Counted from the stretch's first letter, positions 10,044 to 19,318 are shown. The stretch is DNA of 64,000 bases from Bacteroidota bacterium (GCA_021813585.1 JAKAJV010000122.1:1-64000), one strand, 5' to 3'. Notes: generated from the sequence alone by a model not told the origin. Made by a program: numbers and translations.

Positions 10044-10658
10044 ATGCTGCAGGAAAAGAAACACTGGTACGACGGCTGGTTCTACGATAAATTTATCGCC
10101 CCTAACCAGGATAAAATGTTTAAATTGATTTCGTCTCTGATTGATGACAACAGCTCGGTCATCGATATAGGCTGCGGTACCGGCAGGCTTGAATTCCTCA
10201 TCGCATCAAAATGCAATTCGGTTACAGGGGTAGACCCGTCGAAAAGGAATATTAAAACAGCGCTAAATCATTTAAACAATTCCGGCTTCGAAAATATCAG
10301 CTTCATTCTGGGAGATGCCGCAGGAATATCTGACCGGATAAAGCAGAAATTCGATTACGCTGTTATTACTTACGTTATTCACGAAGTACCCGTAAGCGAA
10401 AGAAACGGCTTTTTAAGTACCGTAAGTAAAATGGCTGACAGAATTATTATCGGGGACTACCTTGTACCTAGGCCCAAAGGATTCTGGAATTCTTTAAATG
10501 AAGCCGTAGAATTTGCGGCAGGAAGAGAGCATTACAGAAATTTTAAATCGTTTGTTAAAAACGGCGGTATTCATCCCTTAGCTGCAGAAAATAATTTTGA
10601 AATTGTTAAGGAGATAAAAAACCGTCCGCTTACTACGCACATTGTTATGGTAAAATAA
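10044..10658 (+). CDS. Class I SAM-dependent methyltransferase
   Basis: SSVIDIGCGTGRLEFLIASKCNSVTGVDPS. Confidence 0.9.
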   Translation: MLQEKKHWYDGWFYDKFIAPNQDKMFKLISSLIDDNSSVIDIGCGTGRLEFLIASKCNSVTGVDPSKRNIKTALNHLNNSGFENISFILGDAAGISDRIKQKFDYAVITYVIHEVPVSERNGFLSTVSKMADRIIIGDYLVPRPKGFWNSLNEAVEFAAGREHYRNFKSFVKNGGIHPLAAENNFEIVKEIKNRPLTTHIVMVK

Positions 10659-10680
10659 ATTAAATAATACATAAAGGGAA

Positions 10681-12291
10681 ATGCTTATGTCCGGAAATAT
10701 TGAAGAGCAGAAAGAAGAAATAAAATCTAAAAATTTATCCGAGATATTTACAGGAGCTTTCAAGGAGCTTGGAGAGACCTTTGTCGCGTTCGTTAAAGCG
10801 CCTAGGGCCTTATGGGGAGTAAATGTACCATACGTAATTGAAGGACTTGTATATTTCGGAATATTAACAGTGCTTGGAAAGTTCTGTTCCGAAAATGTTA
10901 AGCTTTCCGATTTACAGGCGGGCTGGGTATACAGCTTTGTTACCGGGGGCATTACCCTTGCTATGGTGGTGCTTGGCGGCTACTCGGATAAGATAGGCGT
11001 AAGGCTGTCGCTTATACTTGCCTTCCTTTCTATGGTTGCCGGAAGAATTTTAGTTGCGCTATCCAATACCATCCCTTTCGCAACAGGTTTCTTAAGCCCG
11101 ATGTTTTTTGTCCTTATTCTAGGATTATTTATGATCGTCATCGGGTACGGGCTTTACCAGCCAGCGGCATATGCAGGAGTTAAAAGATATACTACGCCGC
11201 AAACCGCTTCCATCGCATACGGCGCTATATACGGACTGATGAACCTCGGCGCATTCTTCTCCGGATTTATTTCGCCACTTGTCCGTCACGATATGGACAG
11301 AACTTTTCCTCCTAACGGACTTGCGGCAGTATTTTGGGTATATGTTTTCCTTACAGTCGTTTCTTTAATTCTTACAATTGTGCTGATTACAAAGAGCGCG
11401 GATAAAAAAGCCTACGAGGCATCGTTGAAGGCTGCAAATAAAGATATTGATGCGGAAGCAAATAGACCTAAACCGGAAAGGAAGCATATTAATAATTTTC
11501 CGCTGGTTATTTATATGGTATTAACCCTGGCGCTTTTCGTTATGTTCATCCTATCTCTGGAATCTTCAAAAGCTATTGAAGTAACGGAAACAATTAAGTT
11601 TTTATTTTTAATCCTTGGAATCGTTGGTTTCATATTTTCTGTATACGAATTTTTAAGACACAGGCCAGAGCATCCGTTCAGGGATAAAAGGTTTGTATTC
11701 TTTATTTTCATATTAATACCGGTTCAAACTCTTTTCGCCCACAACTGGCTTACAATTCCTTACTACCTTGATAGAGCATTTGCAGGAACCACAGTAAGCT
11801 CTTACTTCGAGTTGTTCTCCAACATAAATCCCGTATTAATTTTTATTCTGGCTCCCTTGGTTGCAGGCTTAACTGCCAAAGCAGATGTTTATAGGATGAT
11901 GATATACGGAACTTTTGTAATGGCTATACCCACTTTCCTTCTGGCTATCGGCCCGAATGTTTATTTGTTCTTAACCTATGTCTTAATAGCTGCCATTGGA
12001 GAAGCCATGTGGCAGCCGAGGTTTTTGCAGTGGATTGCAGAGATAGCACCCGAGGGAAAGACAGGCGCATATATGGGAATCGGCCAGCTTCCCTGGTTCC
12101 TAACTAAACTGATTACCGGATTATACTCGGGATATTTTATAGCTACATATGTTCCGCAGCCGGAGCTAGGCCTGCCGGAAAGAAGCCAGATTATGTGGCT
12201 TATCTATGCGTTCATCGCGGTAATTAGTCCTATTGCTTTATTGCTTGCAAAGAATTGGATGGTGAAAGGATTCAAAATTAAATCGGCTTAA
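10681..12291 (+). CDS. MFS transporter
   Basis: About 12 hydrophobic segments, GGYSDKIGVRLSLI loop motif, 536 aa. Confidence 0.85.
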   Translation: MLMSGNIEEQKEEIKSKNLSEIFTGAFKELGETFVAFVKAPRALWGVNVPYVIEGLVYFGILTVLGKFCSENVKLSDLQAGWVYSFVTGGITLAMVVLGGYSDKIGVRLSLILAFLSMVAGRILVALSNTIPFATGFLSPMFFVLILGLFMIVIGYGLYQPAAYAGVKRYTTPQTASIAYGAIYGLMNLGAFFSGFISPLVRHDMDRTFPPNGLAAVFWVYVFLTVVSLILTIVLITKSADKKAYEASLKAANKDIDAEANRPKPERKHINNFPLVIYMVLTLALFVMFILSLESSKAIEVTETIKFLFLILGIVGFIFSVYEFLRHRPEHPFRDKRFVFFIFILIPVQTLFAHNWLTIPYYLDRAFAGTTVSSYFELFSNINPVLIFILAPLVAGLTAKADVYRMMIYGTFVMAIPTFLLAIGPNVYLFLTYVLIAAIGEAMWQPRFLQWIAEIAPEGKTGAYMGIGQLPWFLTKLITGLYSGYFIATYVPQPELGLPERSQIMWLIYAFIAVISPIALLLAKNWMVKGFKIKSA

Positions 12292-12332
12292 AAATTTTTT
12301 AAAATTATTTTAAAATATTAAGCGGGGCAGCT

Positions 12333-14102
12333 ATGAATGTTCTATTTTATTTAGCGGCGGCAATAATATTATTTTACATCTCGAGTAAATATTATGCGCG
12401 CTACATTTCAAAAGTTTTAGGTGAAGATCCGACAAACCCTACTCCTGCCGTAACTAAAAATGACGGCAGGGACTACGTACCTACCAAAAGGTATGTTGTA
12501 TTTGCGCATCACTTCTCCGCAATAGCCGGTGCGGGACCGATTATCGGGCCGACAATGGCTGTCCTTTACGGCTTTATACCTGCATGGCTATGGCTTGTAT
12601 TCGGCGCAATATTTATAGGCGCTGTGCACGATTTTACTGCGCTCTTCGTAAGCATTAAAGAAGGCGGCAAATCCTTAGCCGAAGTTGCACGGAAAACTTT
12701 AGGACAAACGGGCTTTAACCTGTTCATCGCTTTCACTATAATGATGCTGCTGCTTGTTACCTCGTCGTTCCTAAATGCAACGGCAATATCACTAACTTCG
12801 CTGTGGCCTTTAAGCAAGCTGGGTCTTGCGCAGGGCGAGACGCTTCTGCACACCGTTACAAAGGACGGAATCATTTACGGAAGGATAGGAGGCATCGCCT
12901 CTACATCCGTAATTATAATTACTTTGTCCTCTCCTTTTTTAGGCTACCTTATTTTTAAGAAAGGAATAAATACAATCCTGTCCTATATACTTGCGTTCTT
13001 TATTTGCGTTGTTTCCGTGATTGTCGGAATCATCTTGCCTGTAAGTATCCAGCCGGAGGAATGGATGGTAATCATTTCCGTTTACGTGTTGATTGCTGCC
13101 GGGACGCCCGTTTGGTTTATTTTGCAGCCGAGAGATTTTATAAATGTACAGATACTTTACGGCGGAATCATACTGATGGTAGTGTCGTTATTATCAGTAG
13201 GATTTAGAGGAGTAAGCATATCGGTACCTGATTTCAATTTAGCAGAAGGCGCCAAGAGTCTCGGCTTCATCTGGCCGATGATGTTCATAACAATCGCCTG
13301 CGGGGCAATCTCAGGTTTCCATTCCCTTGTTGCCGGCGGTACAACGTGCAAACAGCTTTCTAACGAATCCGATGCGAGAAAGATCGGATACAATGCGATG
13401 CTGCTTGAATCCGTTCTGGCAGTCTGCGTTCTTCTGGCAATCGGTGTGGGCTTAAGCTATGTAGATTATAAATCAATTGTATGGCCGTCTGATCCGGGAG
13501 TGAAGTCGAATCCTATTCTCGGCTTCTCACTAGCAGCCGGTCACTTGTTCAATAACGGACTTGGAATACCGGTCTCTCTCGGAACGGTTTTCGGAATCTT
13601 ATTGGTGGAAGGATTTGTTATTACAACTCTAGACGCAGCGGTTAGGCTTAACAGGTATTTGTTTGAGGAGTTGTGGGACATCTTATTTAAGAAGCCGCCC
13701 AAATTCATCAAGCAGTACTGGGTTAACGCAGGCCTATCCGTAATTTTTATGTGGCTGCTTGGGTACTCGAATGCCTTCTCCGTACTGTGGCCTATATTCG
13801 GTACGGCCAACCAGCTTCTGGCTGCGCTTGCATTGATGGCCGTATCAAGCTGGCTGCTGCTTAAAGGCAAAAAATATTTCTTCGCTCTTTACCCGGCAAT
13901 ATTTATGATAGTAACTACAATTACCTCGCTTTGTATTTTATTTACAGACTATATACGAACAAGTAATTACATCCTTATGGTTGTGGATATTTTGCTGCTA
14001 TTGCTTTCGCTCGGTGTTCTGGCGCTGGTTGTTAAGACTTTCGTTAAACCGTTAAAAGGAGATAAGGCAAAACTTGAAGAAAATATACCAGAGCCTGTTT
14101 GA
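12333..14102 (+). CDS. cstA: Carbon starvation protein CstA family (peptide/pyruvate transporter)
   Basis: NDGRDYVPTKRYVVFAHHFSAIAGAGPIIGPTMAVLYGFIPAWLWLVFGAIFIGAVHDF. Confidence 0.95.
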   Translation: MNVLFYLAAAIILFYISSKYYARYISKVLGEDPTNPTPAVTKNDGRDYVPTKRYVVFAHHFSAIAGAGPIIGPTMAVLYGFIPAWLWLVFGAIFIGAVHDFTALFVSIKEGGKSLAEVARKTLGQTGFNLFIAFTIMMLLLVTSSFLNATAISLTSLWPLSKLGLAQGETLLHTVTKDGIIYGRIGGIASTSVIIITLSSPFLGYLIFKKGINTILSYILAFFICVVSVIVGIILPVSIQPEEWMVIISVYVLIAAGTPVWFILQPRDFINVQILYGGIILMVVSLLSVGFRGVSISVPDFNLAEGAKSLGFIWPMMFITIACGAISGFHSLVAGGTTCKQLSNESDARKIGYNAMLLESVLAVCVLLAIGVGLSYVDYKSIVWPSDPGVKSNPILGFSLAAGHLFNNGLGIPVSLGTVFGILLVEGFVITTLDAAVRLNRYLFEELWDILFKKPPKFIKQYWVNAGLSVIFMWLLGYSNAFSVLWPIFGTANQLLAALALMAVSSWLLLKGKKYFFALYPAIFMIVTTITSLCILFTDYIRTSNYILMVVDILLLLLSLGVLALVVKTFVKPLKGDKAKLEENIPEPV

Positions 14103-14108
14103 AGAATT

Positions 14109-15188
14109 ATGAAAAATTTTAGACCGGTTTTAATCAGAATATTAATCGGCCTGCTGTTTGTATTTTCCGGCTCGGTTAAATTGTTTCCTGCCATTGCATT
14201 CGAAATGCAGCTGGTGATGCACGGGATAACGAACTGGCTGCTTGTGGTAATACTGGCAAGATTTATTATAGCAGTGGAAATATTTACAGGCTTAATGTTT
14301 TTGTTGAATTACAATTTAAAAAGATTCTTCATGCCGTTCGCAATTCTTTTACTTTCGCTTTTCAGTTTGGATTTGGTAATTACGGTTTCCTTAAGAGGAT
14401 TCTCCGGCGACTGCGGCTGCTTCGGACAGGCAATCCGGATGACGCCGCTGGAAGCGCTGGCAAAGAATATAGTATTAATTTTTCTGCTCTTTTATTTCGG
14501 TAAATTAAAAACTACAGAACATCAGAGGAGCCTTCAGGTACCCGCCGCTGCTTTTATAATTGTTTTTATCGCGGTCTTTGCTGCTTCTCCCGTTCAATAC
14601 TATAAAATCGGTTACCAAGGCTTTACACCGGAAAAAGAAATACATACAGAAGTAAGAAGTAATACTAGTCAGCCCGGTTATGCAGAAAAAAATCCTTTAC
14701 AAAAGGATGCTGCGGAAAATCTGAGAAGCGGGAATAATTCTTTAATCCGTAATACCCAGCCGAAGGAGGAAATTCAAACAGAAAAGATTGAATACTTAAA
14801 TGAGTTTATTTCTTCGCCTGTAATTTTTAGCGATGAACGGAAGGTCCTCTTAAACAAAGGAGAAAAAATTATCGCGGCATTGAACATGGAATGCGGCTCA
14901 TGCCTGGATGCGGCAAGGCGTCTTGCAGTATTAAAAAGTGAAACCGGGTTTTCGGAAATTTATTTGTTGCTTTACGGAACGCAGCAGGAAGTGCCGGCAT
15001 TTTTCAAAAAAATAAATTTTAATTTTGAATACAAGATTATTGATGATAAAACTTTCTTCTCGTTAATCTCCGGCTCTCCACCGGCGGTTTTTCTTTTAAA
15101 GGAAGGCGGGCTTGCCGGGTTCTGGAATTACCGTACTTTTAATCTAGACAGCGTGAAGAAAAAATTGAGCAAAAAGATTATTCGTTGA
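14109..15188 (+). CDS. MauE/DoxX-type membrane protein with C-terminal CxxC segment
   Basis: N-terminal 4-TM DoxX/MauE-like region with GDCGCFGQ; C-terminal ALNMECGSCLDAARRL; 7 bp after cstA. Confidence 0.75.
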   Translation: MKNFRPVLIRILIGLLFVFSGSVKLFPAIAFEMQLVMHGITNWLLVVILARFIIAVEIFTGLMFLLNYNLKRFFMPFAILLLSLFSLDLVITVSLRGFSGDCGCFGQAIRMTPLEALAKNIVLIFLLFYFGKLKTTEHQRSLQVPAAAFIIVFIAVFAASPVQYYKIGYQGFTPEKEIHTEVRSNTSQPGYAEKNPLQKDAAENLRSGNNSLIRNTQPKEEIQTEKIEYLNEFISSPVIFSDERKVLLNKGEKIIAALNMECGSCLDAARRLAVLKSETGFSEIYLLLYGTQQEVPAFFKKINFNFEYKIIDDKTFFSLISGSPPAVFLLKEGGLAGFWNYRTFNLDSVKKKLSKKIIR

Positions 15189-15290
15189 CTATATCCTGTT
15201 TAAAATTATAATTCACAGCTGGATTATATCTAATTCATAAGTCCCATCGCTTCTATTCAAGTCATTCATTATGCATTTCTTGAAGCAGGC

Positions 15291-15327
15291 AAGCTTAAAC
15301 TTGAACTTGAACTTAAACTTAAACTCT
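15291..15327. repeat. Hexameric (AACTTR)n array, single arm
   Basis: AAACTTGAACTTGAACTTAAACTTAAACTC. Confidence 0.7.
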
Positions 15328-15331
15328 TATC

Positions 15332-15976
15332 CTATCGCCTTTTATTTTGGGCGATGAGTCCCCAATTTAATGTTGATGACACTTCTTCTACTCTCGAGTA
15401 TTCATCCTTTAATACATCATTTATTTCTTCCCAAACATTAAGTCCCCGCGGATGGATATTGCCGTATCTTACTTTATGGAGCCTGTCCATTACATCAAAG
15501 CCTTCGCCGTTGAAATCGGCTAAAAGCATTTTGCCTTTTCCGGAATGAGCACTGATTAATTCATTAATACATTTAACCGGGTTATCCAGATGGTGCAGGG
15601 TATTAACGCAGGTAATATTATCCAGAGTACGTCTCTTAAAAGGGGTACTCTCAAGATTTAAGCTGATAAATTCAACTTTGCTTAAGTAGCCGTTGGTTAT
15701 TCTTTTTCCGGCCTCTGCAATTTGAGCAAAAGACTGATCGCCGGTTATTACTTTGAAGTTTAAGCGGGTTAAAAGAGCAGTCATTCTACCTGTGCCTGTA
15801 GCAAATTCAAAAACACTGCCGCCGGGTTTAAAGTCTGCTCTTTTAACAAGACTTATATAGTCATCCAGAAGATCGTATCCCCATTCTAATAGATACCTGT
15901 CAGATTCCGACGGAGGGATGGATGATTTAATCAGCAGAATTTCTTCCTTCATGTCAGCTTTGTTTTCCGGGTACAA
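15332..15976 (-). CDS. Class I SAM-dependent methyltransferase
   Basis: GGSVFEFATGTGRMTALLTRLNFKVITGDQS; NITCVNTLHHLDNP. Likely start at the internal MKEEILLIKSS. Confidence 0.85.
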   Translation of the reverse strand: MYPENKADMKEEILLIKSSIPPSESDRYLLEWGYDLLDDYISLVKRADFKPGGSVFEFATGTGRMTALLTRLNFKVITGDQSFAQIAEAGKRITNGYLSKVEFISLNLESTPFKRRTLDNITCVNTLHHLDNPVKCINELISAHSGKGKMLLADFNGEGFDVMDRLHKVRYGNIHPRGLNVWEEINDVLKDEYSRVEEVSSTLNWGLIAQNKRR

Positions 15977-16388
15977 TCCTGTAGGAGTGTGTCATCTCTA
16001 CTGCTTTCTCAAGCATTGCAGTAACGCCGCAATATTTTGTCTGCGAAAGTTCTATTGCTCTTTCTACATCTTTCATATTTATATCCTTGCCGTAGAAAAC
16101 ATATTCCAGATGGAGCTTGGTAAATACCTGCGGATGCCCATCCGAGACTTCCGTTTCAATATTTATCTCAAAATCTTCCAGGTTAACTTTCTTCTTCTGT
16201 AAAATAGAAACCACATCGCTGCCGGTGCAGCCGCCTAGTCCGAGCAATAACAGCTCCTTCGGTCTTATCCCAGCATCGCTGCCGCCGAATTCAACCGGTC
16301 CGTCCATCGTAACCCAGTGGTTGGAATCCGTTTTACCTGCAAATGTAATTCCCTTTATCTGTTTTATATAAGCTTTTTTTGTAGACAT
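15954..16388 (-). CDS. OsmC family protein
   Basis: GIRPKELLLLGLGGCTGSDVVSILQKKK...HLEYVFYGKDI...RAIELSQTKYCGVTAMLEK. Confidence 0.92.
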   Translation of the reverse strand: MSTKKAYIKQIKGITFAGKTDSNHWVTMDGPVEFGGSDAGIRPKELLLLGLGGCTGSDVVSILQKKKVNLEDFEINIETEVSDGHPQVFTKLHLEYVFYGKDINMKDVERAIELSQTKYCGVTAMLEKAVEMTHSYRIVPGKQS

Positions 16389-16461
16389 ATTAATTCCTTC
16401 TTTTTCTAAATTTGATGCCGATATTGATTTTGTGATTCAAATAAAAATAATTTTCTTGCAG

Positions 16462-17304
16462 CTAAAATCCAAGGAAGTAAATTGTCAATCCGATGATTAA
16501 GCCTAATGCCAGGTTAAAAAACTTTATGTAAATAGAATCCCGTAATGAATAGGATAGCATAGGCAGCAGGCCGTGTCCGTCCTGTACCATAGTGCTGGTA
16601 AGCAGCACCGAAAAGGGGATAAGCCCCTGTGCGAACATGGTTACAAAAATCAAATGCGGTCCGGACTCCGGTATAAGCCCGATAAATGCGCTTGCAATAA
16701 GTATCAATAAAGAATATTCGGATGCTATCTTGTGCAAGTCGTAATGTGCAAACCCCAGGCTCAGAAGCAGCAGCGCGCCGGAAGTCCACAAAAATATTTT
16801 CCACAGGTGTTTTTTTATTATATGGTTCCACACATGTTCCTTCAGATAATGCTTATACCCTTCGTGCCTTTCATGATATTGAGGGACCTGGCAGTTGACG
16901 CATGTTTTTATATTAAATTTTTTAATTACAAAGTCTATAAGTCTTCCCGAGAATATTCCGATAGCTGCAAGAATAACAAAAATAAGTATTGCCGTTTTAG
17001 GGAACATTGCAAGCATAACAAAAGCTTCGTCTCCCGAAGCAGCCAGCATGCCTCCGGCTAAAGCTCCGAAGCTGACCATACCGTGCATATACAAACTGAC
17101 TCCTGCAAAGGCACCTATACAGCCGGGAACAGCGCCTATAACAGAGGTTACCACGTATTGTTTCCAGCCGGAAGATGTATGAAGTAGTAATGCCAGCTTG
17201 CCGCGCGTCCATACATTTATTATGTCCACAAGCGTCATCATAAAAAGAACCAGCAGTGTTACCTGCAGGCTTTCAGTTAATACATCTAATATTGTATCTG
17301 TCAT
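16462..17304 (-). CDS. Putative 10-TM metal transporter (ArsP_2 / putative manganese transporter family)
   Basis: VIGAVPGCIGAFAGVSLYMHGMVSFGALAGGMLAASGDEAF; repeated half with GLIPESGPHLIFV; central His/Cys-rich cytosolic loop (CVNCQVPQYHERHEGYKHYLKEH). Confidence 0.8.
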   Translation of the reverse strand: MTDTILDVLTESLQVTLLVLFMMTLVDIINVWTRGKLALLLHTSSGWKQYVVTSVIGAVPGCIGAFAGVSLYMHGMVSFGALAGGMLAASGDEAFVMLAMFPKTAILIFVILAAIGIFSGRLIDFVIKKFNIKTCVNCQVPQYHERHEGYKHYLKEHVWNHIIKKHLWKIFLWTSGALLLLSLGFAHYDLHKIASEYSLLILIASAFIGLIPESGPHLIFVTMFAQGLIPFSVLLTSTMVQDGHGLLPMLSYSLRDSIYIKFFNLALGLIIGLTIYFLGF

Positions 17305-17334
17305 ATTAAAGTATCTTAACTTATGACTTAGATT

Positions 17335-17387
17335 CTTCTTGAACTTAAACTTGAACTTATATTGAGTTCAAGTTCATGTTTAAGAAG
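17335..17387. repeat. Hexameric (AACTTR)n inverted array
   Basis: CTTCTTGAACTTAAACTTGAACT ... AGTTCAAGTTCATGTTTAAGAAG. Confidence 0.75.
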
Positions 17388-17438
17388 GTTAGAGTTATAA
17401 GTACAATTTAAAATAATTCAACTACTTGAAGGTTCTTC

Positions 17439-17834
17439 TCAGTGGTGGTCGCAGGAGTTATCCTCTTTGGTTACAAGCTCTCCTTTTAGGAATTTTAGGA
17501 CAGCCTCATCGGCAATCCTTTCATCCGTAAGAACGGGAGTTATGTTATTTGCTTGAAGGTCTTCAATAACCCGCCAGCCGCCGCTCTGGAAAATAACATG
17601 GCTGCAGTCATTTAACCCGTCAACCAAAGCCTGGTGGCTATGCGCTTGTCCTTCACCGTGATGATGATGCTCATGCTCATCTTCGTTGTGCATCCGGTGA
17701 TGTGTGAATGTATTTTCGCGTAATTCTTTTTTTAATATTTCGGAGTCGTTTGTTTCATAAACAAGGAACGATCTGCATCTTCCCAGATGACCGGTGACCC
17801 TGACCTTATCGTTTGTTGCTACTGCTATTTTCAT
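17439..17834 (-). CDS. NifX/NifB-like (dinitrogenase iron-molybdenum cofactor biosynthesis domain) protein with His-rich insert
   Basis: MKIAVATNDKVRVTGHLGRCRSFLVYE; HHRMHNEDEHEHHHHGEGQAHSHQ; CDHH C-terminus. Confidence 0.88.
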   Translation of the reverse strand: MKIAVATNDKVRVTGHLGRCRSFLVYETNDSEILKKELRENTFTHHRMHNEDEHEHHHHGEGQAHSHQALVDGLNDCSHVIFQSGGWRVIEDLQANNITPVLTDERIADEAVLKFLKGELVTKEDNSCDHH

Positions 17835-17900
17835 GACTTCACCTTTTTTGATTTAGGATATTAAATTATTCTAATGTTTAAATAAATTTGTTGTTCGAAA

Positions 17901-18090
17901 GGAGTAATGGATTCCTTCAAAACTAAATCTAAGAATTTATCTCTCAGATACTGGATACTCGATTCTCGATACTGGATAAGAAATCGAGTATCCAGCATCG
18001 GGTATCTTTAATCAAAAATTGCAAATATCTTTAGCTGGAGTATTGGAGTAATTCAAATACTCCACTACTCCATCATTCCACTATTCCGAT
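17901..18090. repeat. Composite intergenic array: inner 7-mer inverted array (17947-18006) with outer 8-mer inverted array (18037-18090)
   Basis: GATACTG GATACTC GATTCTC GATACTG GATAAGAAATC GAGTATC CAGCATC GGGTATC; GGAGTATT GGAGTAAT ... CTCCACTA CTCCATCA TTCCACTA TTCC. A related copy lies at 43194-43422. Confidence 0.75.
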
Positions 18091-18096
18091 ATTTCT

Positions 18097-18480
18097 TCAG
18101 CCGCTGCATTTCGGACAGTTTGAAAATTGTCTTCTATGCTTCATCCTGAGTTTAAGCCCGCATTTGCCGCACGAATAAAAAAGGCCGTTGGCCGCTTCGT
18201 TAGGCTCGGCGGAAATTTTTATGGCCTTGCCGTTGATTATGGAATCAGCAATCTTTAAATGTGCTAAGTTTACAATCCTGCCGAAAGTAGCCCTGGAGAT
18301 TTTCATTTTCTCGGCGGCTTCTTCCTGCGAAAGATTTAGCATATCACCCAGCCTTATTGCCTCAAGCTCGTCGTCTTCCAGAGTTACCTCTTCCAAATGC
18401 CCAAGCGGAACACCAGCCGGCTTAAAGTAATAAGACATCGGATCGCAGTCTATTCTTCTATGTTTCTTCGGTCTTGCCAT
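18097..18480 (-). CDS. DUF134 family DNA-binding (HTH) protein
   Basis: MARPKKHRRIDCDPMSYYFKPAGVPL...LDELEAIRLGDMLNLSQEEAAEKMKISRATFGRIVNLAHLKIADSIINGKAI; C-terminal CxxC pairs. Confidence 0.93.
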   Translation of the reverse strand: MARPKKHRRIDCDPMSYYFKPAGVPLGHLEEVTLEDDELEAIRLGDMLNLSQEEAAEKMKISRATFGRIVNLAHLKIADSIINGKAIKISAEPNEAANGLFYSCGKCGLKLRMKHRRQFSNCPKCSG

Positions 18481-18486
18481 AAATAA

Positions 18487-18506
18487 TTATGAGCATATGC
18501 TCATAA
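18487..18506. promoter_or_regulatory. Perfect 20-bp palindrome TTATGAGCATATGCTCATAA, candidate operator
   Basis: Self-complementary over 20 bp; 6 bp upstream of the DUF134 ATG. On the minus strand it is preceded by TATGTTTG (18507-18514) and TTTG (18534-18537) at 19-bp spacing. Confidence 0.7.
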
Positions 18507-18668
18507 CAAACATATTAAAAAAAATCTTAATGTCAAAAAAAACGTAAGAATAATACGGCGGTAACGGCTGGGAAAAAATGAGCTAAAACCACAGCTAAAT
18601 GAAAGCTTACAATAATTTGACGCATGTATACGATGATTAAATGCAAAGAGACTGTGATAAAATAACCA

Positions 18669-19238
18669 TTGACGGCTGTAAAATGGAGGCTTACTATAAA
18701 TAAATCGGGCAAGACTAAAAAGAAAGCGGAATTAAGAAAGAACCTGGAGGCATATACATTTAATTTGTCCTCATCGCTTCATTCCATGGCGATATCTCAA
18801 AAGAATCTGGGCTTAATAGAAAGCAGCGCAACAACTGAATCCGGCTTTTCATCAATGCGCGAAGGAAAGCTATACAGCGAAGCCATAGAGATAAACAAGC
18901 TTGCGGAAGAAAATAAAACAGCTCTGGAAGACTATGAAATAACAGCCGAAGAAATAACGGCGCATAAAGCTTTGGCCGAGGAATTTAAAGCGGTTATAGG
19001 CGAAGCGGGCAGCAGCAGAAAATTAAGCGCTGAAGAAACCGCCAGGCTAGAGACTCACTACTCTGAAGTACTAACAATGTTAGACGAGCTGGACAAGCAT
19101 ATGAATACCATAAAGCTGAAAAAGCCGGAGATAGCTTCCGGATATAATGCAGCGCGCAAGCTGGTTAACACCGGAGTAAGACACGAAGATAACGAAGAAA
19201 AAACTCCACCGCTGGCAGACAATCCGCCGCAGGGATAA
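18669..19238 (+). CDS. Hypothetical protein, predicted helical/coiled-coil, charged
   Basis: 189-aa open frame, TTG start, Glu/Lys/Ala-rich; no recognised family. Confidence 0.55.
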   Translation: MTAVKWRLTINKSGKTKKKAELRKNLEAYTFNLSSSLHSMAISQKNLGLIESSATTESGFSSMREGKLYSEAIEINKLAEENKTALEDYEITAEEITAHKALAEEFKAVIGEAGSSRKLSAEETARLETHYSEVLTMLDELDKHMNTIKLKKPEIASGYNAARKLVNTGVRHEDNEEKTPPLADNPPQG

Positions 19239-19275
19239 AGAGCTATGTGATGTAAAGGATGACATAATAAAAGAG

Positions 19276-19307
19276 GATGACATCCCGAAAGCTTTCGGGA
19301 TGTCATC
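19276..19307. terminator. Perfect 32-bp palindrome GATGACATCCCGAAAG/CTTTCGGGATGTCATC; possible bidirectional terminator between convergent genes
   Basis: Exact self-complementarity; located between + ORF ending 19238 and - ORF ending 19319. No clear poly-T tract. Confidence 0.6.
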
Positions 19308-19318
19308 TTCATACAAAT

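Noticed and set aside
16514-17212. Several overlapping ORFs (16514-16831 -, 16732-17061 +, 16895-17182 +, 16997-17212 -) inside the transporter gene
   Set aside because: Alternative-frame or antisense shadows of a well-supported CDS, no domain-like sequence.
17439-17834. Nitrogenase gene cluster
   Set aside because: Only a NifX/NifB-like small domain with a DUF134 neighbour; no nifHDK/ENB genes in the window.
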